Part shown: positions 12,001-21,719 of the stretch, piece by piece
Numbering within the stretch: position 1 is the first letter of the stretch
How the letters are laid out: each line of letters starts with the position of its first letter
NCBI RefSeq assembly: GCF_954871325.1
Contig: NC_088775.1
Span: forward strand, 71,959,561-72,023,560
From: Gordionus sp. m RMFG-2023
Lineage: Eukaryota > Nematomorpha > Gordioida > Chordodea > Parachordodidae
Length of the DNA: 64,000 bases
Direction: 5' to 3'
The notes under the pieces: generated by a model
The model's input: only the letters and a program-made list of their open reading frames with translations
What the model was told of the DNA's origin: nothing
The model's database searches: none
Made by a program: the position numbers and the translations under genes

Positions 12001-15000
12001 AAAATTCTCAAGAATGTTGACTAGATCCTGAAGGATCGGAAAGTCTATAATATAATACTTTTCCGATCCCCCATGTTCTAGAAGAACTTTTTTAATTTCT
12101 TCATTTTGAGAATAAACAGAATTGAGCATATTGTACTTAGAGTTCCAGCGGACTTCTATATCTTGATAAAGGGCTTTTAAATGCTGGCATTTATTACTTT
12201 GTTTTAAATGCCCCACTAATATTTTAGTATTATCTATTGTTGATTTTATTAATGGGGCATTACTTTCCAAATATTTGGAGTTAAATGAATTTCTTAAAAT
12301 TGTATTTAATAAATGACAAGAACAATTTAATCGTTCATTTAACTCCAATGCTTTTATAATATTTTTACCTTGGTCTGTAACAAAAATTATATTAATAAAA
12401 TCGTTATTGTTAAAACTAAAATTATGAAAATTTTTTAATAGTTCATCCTTAACTACTTGGCTAGTCTTAGACACTTCTTTAAATTTAGCGGTAAATAGGT
12501 TTCTCTTCACTAACTTCCAGTCATCTGATATATAGTGCATGTTAACTGTTATAAACGAGTTCTTTTTATGGTCATCGCACCATATATCAGTGGAAGCAGC
12601 CATAAATCGATTCTTGATTACTGGGGCAATAGTATCAACCAAAATGCTTCTTATTTTATTACATTTTTCTTTAAGGTGGCGTGATAGAGTGGTGGGATGT
12701 GAAATTAATGACTTGATATCTATTTTACCATATGTTGCCCCAACATCGACTAGAGCCTGGCTGAATTCAAGAAACCCATTCCCAGCTATCATTTCGAAAG
12801 GTCTAATATCTTTTGCGCAAAGTGTTAAGGAATGATCTATAAATTTTTGTTTTAAATATTTCATATTACATTTATAAGTGGGTTTTTCAGGTGTAAAAAA
12901 AAAATTATTAATTTTCATAGATTTACCATCACATTTATGTCTTTTTAAATGTGATGTACCATGGTTATAATTATAAGATAATAAATTTGAACAATTTATG
13001 CATTGCACATAGCCAATATTTTTTTTATTATTATTATCTATTATTATTTTAAATTTAGACCAAATTTCAGATTTTAAAGTATTATTAGTATTTTTAAAAG
13101 AATAAATATTATTTTTAATTTTGTCAATTATATCTTTAGTGTTTTGTGCCATGATATTCCTTTTATTGATTGTTTTGGAAATATTCTAAAAATTTAGATA
13201 TGAATTATAAGATTTATATTTAATATTAATTTTTACTTTAGCTTCTTGAATGCTTAAAATTGATTGATTGAGTATCACTAATTCTAATGATAATAAATAT
13301 TAATTAATTATTTATATCTTACATTGATTATAAATATCTAATATCAATATTTATTAAATAATGTAGATTGAAATTATTATATTTATTTATTATAATAAAT
13401 TTAAACTGAATATTATAGTTATAAGAAAAAGTATGTTATTAAAATTTTATATTATTTACAAAAAGATTCAATCTAATTTGTAATAGATTTTATAAACTAA
13501 TATATGAAGCTAAAAAATATCAATGTACATTTTTATTTAAAGAAAATAATTCAAAAGAATTTTTTATTACTTAAATCTGTTTATGGGATATATCCACTTC
13601 TAAACTATTCTTCTAACACAACTGTTCTAAGTCTAACTTTTCTAACAAAATTTGATAATGATTAGTGGAGCACTGCAATTCTAGATAATAACATATATTA
13701 AGTAATTTAAAATATATTTATAATAATTATACATACTGTTCTAAGTCTAACTTCTAAGTTTTCTAACACAATTTGGGAGCACTGAAATTTTAGATATTAA
13801 AATATATTAAGTAATTTAAAATGGAGTTTTCCGGTATCTTTCAGGAAATTAATAATTAGATCGATCTGTGGGTGTTAGGTAGTGTTAACCATCACCCAAT
13901 ATTATATTAATCATAACTATAATATAATATAATCTTATAACCAATAACTCATAATGTAAAATTTTTTATAAAAAATATTAAGGCCCGGCCCGGGTTTAAA
14001 AATCTTAGGCACGGCCCGGCCCGGATATATTTTAAAAAATTTTTTTAGGCCCGGCCCGGATAAAATTTTTTAGGTCCGGCCCGGGTATATTTAAAAAATT
14101 TAAAATACGGCCAGGGCCGGGCCGGGCTTGCAGGTCTCTGGTATATAGGTATAAAATATTTTTGGTTTAATATATAATATAAAGTTATTATTTTATATAT
14201 AAAATAAGATTTTATTTATAAGATAAAATAATTTCATATAAATTTTTTTATTTCATCTCACTTGAGTTAAATTAATCTGTTAAGTTGTATTTATCATTCA
14301 TAAAATATCCAGCTTTTTTTCACAAAGCTCGGCAAGATTTTATTTAGGGAGTTGTTTTTTAGATTCTGAATTATATTTTCTTGATTTATTATTACTGAGG
14401 TTTGCTTGTGCAATCAATTATTCAAATATTAATATTGATTGATTACTTGTTTTATATTTCTTATTCTGTTGAAATATTTTTATAAAGTTTCAAACAGAAC
14501 TTAAATGTTAAACAATAAAAGTTTTAAGAATTTACATAAATTTAGAAAATATGTTTTGGCCGCATTTCAAATTTTTTATTAAAAAGCTTTTTTTTTATAA
14601 AATAAATTTTAAAAGTTTATAAATTTGATTTCTTGGTCCACAAAAAATGTTTCCCAGCTGGCCCTAAGTTATCCAATCTAATAAGCTATAAAGTATTTTT
14701 TACAGAAGTTGTTTTGCAAAAGAAAAACCTAATAAATTTTATCTAAACTTTATATGGATTTATTCAATCCTGTCCTGGCCCTTAAAAATATTTTCACAAG
14801 TTGTTTCCCTGCTAAACTCTAAAAAATATTTTGTCCTGCCGCACACCATGCTAACTTCCAAAATATATTACTAATACACTATTTGTTTTGTATATTAAGA
14901 AAAAGAGATGCTGCTCATCTCAAAATCAAAAATCTATTCTTGGGCATAATAGCTAAAAGAAGACTCGTAAAAGAACGACTAAATAATGGATTTCATACTG

Positions 15001-18000
15001 AAAAGGAAGATAACGTGGGGACTGAGATTGATCAAGGTTTATTAAATGTTCCAAATATTTCCCATTCAAATATATCCTTATTTTTTAAAAGCCAGAAAAT
15101 TTATTAATAAGTCTAACCCTAACCCATATTAGGCCCAAGCATATGCCTAGTTTAAATATAACTAAGCAGATACTTGAGGCTCAAGAATTTTACTAAACTA
15201 TCATGTTCAAACTCTTTAAGTATAAAATATTGATAAATTAAAATTATTGCAGGGACTATAATACATAATCTATTTTTTAAATCCAAAATATAATTTTTAT
15301 CGAAGAGTTATCTAGGGAGATGTATTGATTTTTTAGTATCGAATTCAGCCCGATCTTTCATATTTTTAGAACATTGGTTATCGACCGAAAACTTTAAATT
15401 TGCTGATCTGATTTATAAAAATAACGGATATTTTATGCTACAGTGTTAATATTATTGGATCATGGATTTTTAAAAATTATTCTTTTTTAAAACTGGAACC
15501 CCTTATTTGCATATTTATTTTATTACATTTTTAGTTTATTCTATTCTCTATAGAGATATTTCCATAATGTTATTATTAAAAATCTGATCAGCTGTGGTTG
15601 ATATTAACCTTAATATCTATAAGATCAGGTCGGTATCAATACGCCTCTAAACGCTAAAGTTATATATTTGCATGGCAAATCTCTAAGTTTACAATTACTT
15701 TCTTGTTGAGACGTGGATCAATACATTATTATCGATTCCGGCAGTCATTTTGATCTTATTTAAAAAGCATCTATCAATATTTCTGCCCTTAAAATCATTC
15801 ATAAATCTATTTAAGAAAGTGATGGTGACATGATTGACACCTTCATGAATTCCAAGTACAAAAGCGGAAGGTATACAACGGATGAAGAGGTAGCCAAACT
15901 TATGATAAGTTTGCTAATGGCTGGTCAGCACACATCGTCTACGACCAGTTCTTGGCTTCTTCTCTTTCTAGCCAAGCACCAAGATATTCAGGTTTTATTC
16001 ACAATATTTAATTATAAAAGTAAGGCATTATAATTGCAATGATTTTTTTAAAAAAAAACTATTAAATTTTTATTATCTGTTATAAATTAGCAAAAAGTTT
16101 ACCTATAAAAGTAAGGCATTATAATTTCAATGATTTTTTTAAAAAAAAACTATTAAATTTTTATTATCTGTTATAAATTAGCAAAAAGTTTACCAAGAAG
16201 TTTTAGATAATTGCGATATATCGAATATGAAATCAGATCAAAAATCCGGTATTATAAATGCTTTCTGATATATTTTTACATATTATAATATTTCATATTG
16301 ATTCGATTTATTTATAAGCAGGGATGTGAACCCTTCGACAAAAAAAAAGGGTCCGGGTTCGGATACAGGAATAAAATTTGAAAAGACCCGGGTACAGGGT
16401 TCGGGTCCGGGTTCAAGGAACATAAAAATAATAACTTAAAATAAGATATTTTTTTCATTCATTTATTATTATACTTCAATATACACATATTCTTAATTTA
16501 CAAATGAAATAATTTATATTTTAAATGTTTTATTCAATTGCACAATCATAATATCTTCTTAAATATCATCCTTGAGATTTTATCTTTATAAAATTATTGT
16601 ACTTGCGATGCCGGTACAGCCATGAAGATTCTAGATAAGATATATAATTCTGGATATATTGAAGAATTTTTTTCCCAAAATTTTATTTATATCCTTATTT
16701 ATTCTCTTAACTTCTGAGAACTTTACTATTAAAGATGCAATAGGCATTTTTTGATCCTCCTTTCTATCTGATGATATTTTTTCTTCTCTATCTAAAAGTA
16801 AAAAATCAAGGTCATCAATGTTGCTATCATTATTATTATCACTACTACCAGTAAGTATTGTCTCAGCCTCCAATATATTGTAAATAATGGAGTTTTGAGT
16901 ATGTCATAAATCCTTAAGATGGTCTTTAACCATTTATTTTTGCTCAATATTCAATAAATTTGATATCGAGGGTGTAAATATATAGAAGTGTATAAACACT
17001 ATTTTGCAAATATTGTTGCTCCCGAATTTTCATGTTTTCTAATATTTCGTATAAAGGACTGTAAATTTTTCTAAATCTAATCGGCATCTAATCCATAAGC
17101 CATAAAAATCAAATAAACATAATTGTTCTGATTGTAATCTTAATATTGTTATTTTTAAAGGAACTAATACAATAGTAAGGTCCTATATTTGACAACAATC
17201 ATCTTTCTACAAAATGACTTCACATGCTCCTATAATAAAATCATTACAGAAATCTTTCAAACTTAATAATCTTTCTAGCATCATATAATTTGAGGACGAA
17301 CGTGTTGTGCATTATCATTTAAATTAAAATATTATTACACAATTCACTTTAAAAATAATCCACATATTTCTATCATAGTATATTTAAATTTACATAATAA
17401 AATATTATTACCTACACTAATGATATCAATCTCTAAATAAAATGGAAGTCCAGAAGAAAATTGAAAGAAAAACGCGAAGATAAAATAAATGATACAAAAA
17501 ATGTTAATAAAATTTAAAAAAATTTATATTATTTTTTAAAAAAATATTTTTATTTTTCAAAATTTTTATGACACCTAGAACCCTTGGACCCTCCACTTTT
17601 AAAAAGGGTTCGGGTTCAGCCAAAATACAAGGGTTCAGGAGGGGTCCGGGTTCGGGTTTACATCCTTGTTTATAAGATTACATACTTTCTATAATTTAGG
17701 TTAACAAATATCTTATTATATTATATACATTATATAAATTTTTGAAAAATTATTATCTTTTATTTGCCTATTTTAAAAAACGATTTTATTTTTAAAAATA
17801 ATGTCGCATTTAGAAAAGGTAAAACATTAGTACTCTTTTTTGAGGGGTAGGAGGGGATGGTTATCGTTTAAATATTTGATACCATCTTAAATTGTCCCAA
17901 TAAACCAAAATATTGTTTTGGAGTGCTTATATAGCTTAGATACCTTGGCTGAAACACGACACCACAGTGGCCAAGTCCAAGCACGGGACGTTTTTCTTCT

Positions 18001-21000
18001 GAAATTATCTTCCTCGATTGGTTAGGATGGAAGGTTACAGTATTACAGGATAGGGTTATCATATATTAAAAATGGGTGTTGATCGACCCTAAACATCATA
18101 ACTTACTTACCCTCAGGACAAGCGTTTCAGATCCCATACCTGCAACGGATCACGTCAACAGACGCTCTATATGTGTCGATTTAATATAATAATACAATTA
18201 ATGATAATTTGGTATTGTTGAAGATAGATTACTTGTACCAGGAGATTTAAAAAAAAATTAACTGACAATTCCCGTAGTTTAATTGTTTATTACTTTTGGT
18301 TTGTGTGGATACATTATTTTTTCTCATGTTCAGATTTCATATATAAAACTAGTGGTATTGGTTTAAAAAACACAAAAAGAGTATTTGCAGATAAAAACCT
18401 TGAAAAAAAAACAGAACTTAAAAACATGCTTAAAAATTATTTCAACAAAAGTTTTAAACATTTAAAAACTAATAAAATAATTTATTTTCTCATTAAAAAA
18501 TAGCGAACTATAAAATGATTGTGATAATAAAATTTTCCACAAAATATGGGCAAACTATTTTAAAAATGATTGTGTTGATATGAAAAATTTGCAATATGCA
18601 GATATAAAAACCTTGAAAATATAACAGAACTTATAAACATGCTTAAAAATTATTTTAACAAAAATTTTAAACATTTAAAAACTAATAAAATGATTGTGAT
18701 ATTAAAATTTTCCACAAAATATGGTAAATTAAATTAAATGGTTATGTTGATATGAAAAATTTTCAATAAAATTGGTAAATTATAAGAAAATAAATTTAAA
18801 CAGAAAAAAACAAATTGTGTTTTTTCTGAAAAAACGTTTTTTATTTACATAAACCCAATTTTGAAATTCCAAAATATTGTCCATTTGAAAAGCGCAGAAA
18901 TTTAAATGATATATAAATTATAATTAACTAATGAAATTAGAGTCTCGCAATCCTATCAAAAAATTGGATCTTAATTTGGACTCTCTCAAGAGGTTAGAAC
19001 TTTTGGATAGGTGCCTCAAGGAAACGCTCAGGCTAAGACCTCCCCTGTTGACCCTAATGAGGCTATGCAAAAAGGATATCTCGATTAACGTTACCCAAAG
19101 TTAACATATTTATTTATTTTTTGTAAATTTTTAAAGAAAAACTGACTTAGCAAATAAAAATTATAAATGCAATTTATAGCCAAGGTCAAATATCAGACCA
19201 GACCGATTTTTTTTAAGTACTGTGAAACCTCCACACTTTATGGAGGTTATAATATGATCGCGATAATAATAATAATCCTTTATTCGAATTATATATATTT
19301 TAAAATAAATAGTTTTTAGTGTAAATTTTAATAGTCGCTCACCATTTTTTTTAGAAAAGTCGTGATAACCATATGATAATTTAATATTAATTCGAGTTTT
19401 TTTTAAAATTTAACCAATATTTAAATTTTTATTGTTGTTAAAAAGATAACAAAATGAAATGCTATGTTATACCTTCCGGTTATCAGGTTTGTGTATCTCC
19501 GACTTTCACCCATCAACTCAAAACCTACTGGCATTCTAAGAATGGACATTTTGACCCTAATAGGTAATATTTAAAAGTATACGCTGAACAAAATGGTATT
19601 TGATCGTGCTAAAATATATTTTTAATTTTCAACAGGATTCACAAAACCCTTATAACGGTTTTGGTTTTGGAAAATTTACCAGTTCAAAGTTTTTTCTTCT
19701 TTATAAAATAAATAATATCACTTATTAGGTTTCAGTTTCAAAAATTATAGAATGTTAAATGCATGTTTTTATGGATATTATTAATAGGGATGTAGAATTT
19801 TTTTAATAGTGGACCATTCATTTTTTTAGAAAGAATGGGGTTAAATTTTATATATATCATCAAATGAAATTTATAATAAAAAATAATTTTATCATAAAAG
19901 TTGTTAATTTGTAATTAAAAAATTTTTTTTTTTAATTTGAGTCCTTAAACGTAAGTATCTTTATTGTTCCAACCTTTAAGTTGCTTAACTTTCTATATCA
20001 AATTATATTTACTTACAAAAATTAATTCAATAAATAAAAAAAATTACTTTTCTTGTTACAACCTTCATGTTTATTGACTTTCAAAATTCAAAAAACTATT
20101 AGGTATTTTAAAGTGACATCATTGACCCATCTTACAAATTCAGGCCCATTGCCGGCTCTACTCTAACATCCTTGGAAGCAAAGCTTAAAGTTTTTTTTAG
20201 AGAATTAGACCGATCTACCCAAAGAATCTCACTTCTTACGACACATAGACTTGCTTTATCTCTTCCATTGAAAAATCTCCCATACTTTCTTCAACATTAT
20301 CTTTTTTTCTTCCCTACATTTTCTTTGCTACTTTCTAGATATCCTCGTAAACTTCATCTATTTATTTTTCATCATAGTATTAAATTTATCGCCTCTATTA
20401 AATTTATTTTTAAAAAATATCCATTATTTTATATTAAGGCTACTAAATAAAAAAATTTTAAATATTTATTTCTTCTTACAACTTTTAAGTTGCTTAACTT
20501 TCTATATTAATTTATAGTACTGGTGAAGAAAAATGTCAAGGATCTAGATTCTTATTTAAGCTACAATTCATTTATTTTTTAAAATTCGATTGTTTAATTT
20601 TCTTTTGTTTAAAATGAAGAGAGAGCCCATAATATATTACTCCATATAGGATTGTGTCCTCTCCTACAGATATCATTTTAGATTATATATTCTCGAATTT
20701 GAGGTTATATATGACTCACACCTATTTTCTAAAACATCTTCTGCCAGTGTATAAATATTAATTAGACAAAAGTAAAATTATACCATTATCGTCATGCATA
20801 TAAAAATATCCAATATACTATCCAAAAATTATTATAAGAATTTACATAATATAAAAAAAACATTAAATTTCATACTCCATTATGGAACTTTAAACTGGAG
20901 GCTAAGAAGAATTCTGATTAAGGTTCTGTGTTTTTCAAAGATTTAGATTCTCACCAAAAATTTGAGAGATTTCGGCTCTTATATTTGAACCTGTCTCGAT

Positions 21001-21719
21001 TCTAAACTTGAGTGATGTAGATAATTTAAAAAAATTAAATATGATGAATCAATATAAATTAGTCTGGTTCCGATTTTGAATAAAATTTTATGATATTTGA
21101 ATAACATGAAATATATATTTATTTTAAAACTAGATATATTAACTCGCTATCCGTTGTCGGCTCAAGTGATGAGGAACCACCATTAACAGCGAATGAAATC
21201 AACAATTATTTAAGTTCGAATGCCGATATAGAAAAATTTGATAATGGGTTAAATAATATTAAAGAAAACCTTGAACAAGCTTTAAAGGACGATAGATTTA
21301 AGGGTAAGGATATTTCAAAATGCCCTTTCCATAAGCAAATCAATAAATTATTGGCATGCAAGACTGATACAAACATTCCCGATGACACTACATTAATTAA
21401 TGACACTGTTAAGAATATGATCAAGTCGGTAAAGGATATTAATGATACTAAGAATGATAGAAAGTTCTCTTATTTTCCATTCGGAGCTGGGCGGCATAGG
21501 TGTGTGGGGGAGGCATTTGCCTATATACAGATAAAAACGCTTGTATCTACGCTTTTAGTTAATTTTGAGTTCAGTTTGGTTGAGGGCGATAAAGAATTCA
21601 ATCAAGAAAAAGCAAATAGTAGTATGGATAACTCTGACTCATCCTTGGGAATCAATTACAAAACACTCATAAGTACCCCGCTCAAGCCATATTTAATCGT
21701 TAGGCAGAGAGGTTTTTAA
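5129..21719 (+). CDS. CYP51: Sterol 14-alpha-demethylase (cytochrome P450 family 51), complete gene, 11 exons
   Basis: The enzyme removes the 14-alpha-methyl group of lanosterol-type sterols at the ER membrane. Exons: 5129-5215, 5277-5381, 5427-5603, 5643-5850, 5948-6065, 14900-15036, 15816-15991, 16182-16248, 18941-19099, 19446-19563, 21134-21719. All junctions are GT-AG and every phase agrees, giving 1938 nt or 645 residues. The start ATG opens a 29-residue exon with a hydrophobic anchor (about residues 11-26). Seen motifs: [18 protein letters not shown] (64-81), I-helix [10 protein letters not shown] (313-322), K-helix ETLR (386-389), PNRY (449-452), and heme loop [12 protein letters not shown] with Cys574 as ligand. 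The human protein is about 503-509 residues; the excess is mostly an insertion of about 107 residues (454-560) before the heme loop, plus smaller insertions near 245-290, 346-372 and 592-615. The gene looks functional: no internal stop or broken site was found. Confidence 0.93.
6775..6989. mobile_element. Foldback MITE with TA duplications, copy 1
   Basis: Starts ATGTTGTTAAATAGCTC and ends GAGCCGTTTAACAACAC, flanked by TA on both sides. The two halves are inverted repeats of each other (CGGCTATATCAATATTTTAA on the left against TATTGAGTTAGCCG on the right). The TA target suggests a Tc1/mariner-type origin. Other copies lie at 35646-35856, 50856-51043 and 51687-51900. Confidence 0.8.
7340..9026 (+). 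mobile_element. LTR retroelement fossil, heavily decayed
   Basis: Direct repeats of roughly 150 bp are shared by about 7375-7523 and 8880-9026 (shared core TAGGTTTTAATATTATATAA), and fit left and right LTRs. The right LTR probably starts TG at 8846 and is preceded by a purine-rich tract (GGGGGAAAATAAGA) as expected for a polypurine tract. Between them, about 8265-8410 contains an RNase H-like trace (ETDAS, NELPIAY). The interior is broken in many places. It is old and its left boundary is approximate. It lies inside CYP51 intron 5. Confidence 0.5.
10110..10480. repeat. Two truncated DNA-transposon ends
   Basis: On the minus strand, ACAGTTAAACCTGACTAA at about 10290-10270 followed by repeated 'AATTxGG' words resembles pogo/Tigger-type ends. 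From about 10296, CAGAGACCTGTAGGCCCG resembles the terminus of the neighbouring hAT (CAGAGACCTGCA) and looks like a truncated relative running to about 10440. Confidence 0.35.
10481..14140 (-). mobile_element. hAT DNA transposon, nearly intact, inside CYP51 intron 5
   Basis: Terminal inverted repeats are exact (CAGAGACCTGCA at the left, TGCAGGTCTCTG at the right), and an exact 8-bp target duplication GTATATAG lies at 10473-10480 and 14141-14148. Both subterminal regions carry repeated GGCCCGG words (about 10508-10672 and 13980-14125) that could be transposase binding sites. The transposase is on the minus strand. Exact ends and duplication suggest recent insertion. Neither the splice sites nor any exon of CYP51 is touched. 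Confidence 0.93.
11346..13152 (-). pseudogene. hAT transposase with BED zinc finger, one apparent frameshift
   Basis: The start at 13152 opens a 474-residue frame. It begins with a BED-type zinc finger (Cys51, Cys54, His68, His72, with W31 and F34 upstream). The catalytic core follows: an Asp in STDIW, an Asp in FVTDQG, the CSCHLLN motif, and [11 protein letters not shown]. This frame leaves homology near 11770. A second frame (to 11346) continues with [17 protein letters not shown] and carries the C-terminal dimerisation region [34 protein letters not shown]. The two overlap by about 125 nt, so a single frameshift of the plain transposon gene explains the break; an intron is less likely because no fitting splice sites are seen. 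Without that shift the protein would be about 600 residues, a usual hAT length. Confidence 0.88.
14900..15036 (+). CDS. CYP51: CYP51 exon 6
   Basis: Encodes [20 protein letters not shown], matching the conserved 'RRDxAHxxIxxxFxxxIxxRR' block of animal CYP51, then a Lys/Glu-rich stretch (residues about 245-277) longer than in the human enzyme. It stands alone between the 8.8-kb intron 5 and the 779-nt intron 6. Intron 6 (15037-15815) shows nothing recognisable apart from a short CTAACCCTAACCC run near 15114. Confidence 0.9.
15816..16248 (+). CDS. CYP51: CYP51 exons 7 and 8 (I-helix)
   Basis: Exon 7 (15816-15991) carries the I-helix oxygen-activation motif [10 protein letters not shown]. Exon 8 (16182-16248) starts [10 protein letters not shown], homologous to the 'YxEQ' region, and ends in a low-similarity, Ser/Lys/Asp-rich stretch. 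Intron 7 is 190 nt and is enlarged by a 91-bp tandem duplication that includes the acceptor. Confidence 0.9.
16013..16194 (+). repeat. 91-bp tandem duplication spanning a splice acceptor
   Basis: Copies at 16013-16103 and 16104-16194 differ at about one base. Each contains the end of intron 7, its AG, and the first 13 nt of exon 8. Only the second acceptor (AG at 16180-16181) joins to a continuing exon 8; the first one is a decoy. Confidence 0.93.
16319..17668 (-). mobile_element. hAT element, internally decayed, in CYP51 intron 8
   Basis: Ends are inverted (CAGGGATGTGAACCC at the left; GGGTTTACATCCTTG at the right) and flanked by an exact 8-bp duplication TTTATAAG (16311-16318 and 17669-17676). 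GGGTTCGGGTCCGGGTTC-like subterminal repeats lie inside both ends. The minus strand holds a short transposase-like trace at 16631-16873 ([15 protein letters not shown]). Too short and broken to be autonomous. Confidence 0.88.
17840..18180. other. GC-richer patch of unknown origin in CYP51 intron 8
   Basis: Less AT-rich than its surroundings. It contains a short palindrome (GGGTGTTGATCGACCC near 18074) and a 64-codon open frame on the minus strand (17868-18062) without recognisable similarity. A SINE or a fragment of another element is possible. Confidence 0.3.
18380..18770. repeat. Imperfect direct repeat, about 220-bp period
   Basis: A block starting ATAAAAACCTTGAAAA and ending in AAATTTTCCACAAAATATGG occurs at about 18388-18550 and again, shortened, at about 18603-18722. 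Confidence 0.6.
18941..19563 (+). CDS. CYP51: CYP51 exons 9 and 10 (K-helix and meander)
   Basis: Exon 9 (18941-19099) encodes [20 protein letters not shown], the K-helix with its ExxR pair (Glu386, Arg389). Exon 10 (19446-19563) encodes [19 protein letters not shown] and ends in FDPNR, the meander. The codons split by introns 8, 9 and 10 rejoin in frame as Glu, Asn and Arg. Intron 9 (346 nt) holds only AT-rich sequence. Confidence 0.9.
19564..21133 (+). other. CYP51 intron 10
   Basis: AT-rich. A word TTAAGTTGCTTAACTTTCTA occurs twice (about 19977 and 20486), so a small repeat or insertion may lie between. The 92-codon open frame at 20172-20450 has no recognisable similarity and sits in a pyrimidine-rich stretch. 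Confidence 0.5.
21134..21719 (+). CDS. CYP51: CYP51 exon 11 (insertion and heme-binding loop)
   Basis: The last exon encodes residues 451-645. It begins with RYIN, runs through about 107 residues rich in Asp, Asn and Lys that are not in known CYP51s as I recall them, then [20 protein letters not shown], the heme loop, [11 protein letters not shown], and ends [20 protein letters not shown] and a TAA at 21717-21719. Over 300 nt without a stop in DNA this AT-rich indicates that the inserted stretch is translated rather than a retained intron. An additional acidic stretch of about 20 residues sits near the C-terminus. Confidence 0.92.

Larger units (their letters stand above)
6066..14899 (+). other. 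CYP51 intron 5 (8.8 kb), filled with mobile elements
   Basis: The donor is at 6066 (gttatt) and the acceptor ends at 14899; the split codon rejoins as AA plus A, giving KKRDAA, as expected from KRD in homologues. The intron holds a foldback MITE (6775-6989), an LTR-element fossil (about 7340-9026), a fragment resembling a pogo/Tigger end, a truncated hAT end and the nearly intact hAT at 10481-14140. A 17-bp word, GGGATTTGGGTGAATTT, occurs near 6514-6530 and inverted near 9168-9190. Elsewhere I see only AT-rich sequence. Confidence 0.8.
16249..18940 (+). other. CYP51 intron 8
   Basis: Holds a 1.35-kb hAT derivative (16319-17668), a GC-richer patch at about 17840-18180, and an imperfect direct repeat at about 18380-18770. 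No host exon other than those listed fits the reading phase. Confidence 0.75.

Noticed and set aside
12539-12835. 98-codon plus-strand frame inside the hAT transposase
   Set aside because: Shadow of the minus-strand transposase gene.
15110-15128. CTAACCCTAACCC run, telomere-like
   Set aside because: Only about two units; too short for an interstitial telomeric array.
20172-20450. 92-codon open frame in CYP51 intron 10
   Set aside because: Low-complexity Phe/Leu/Ser-rich translation of a pyrimidine-rich stretch, no recognised domain, and inside a firmly placed intron.
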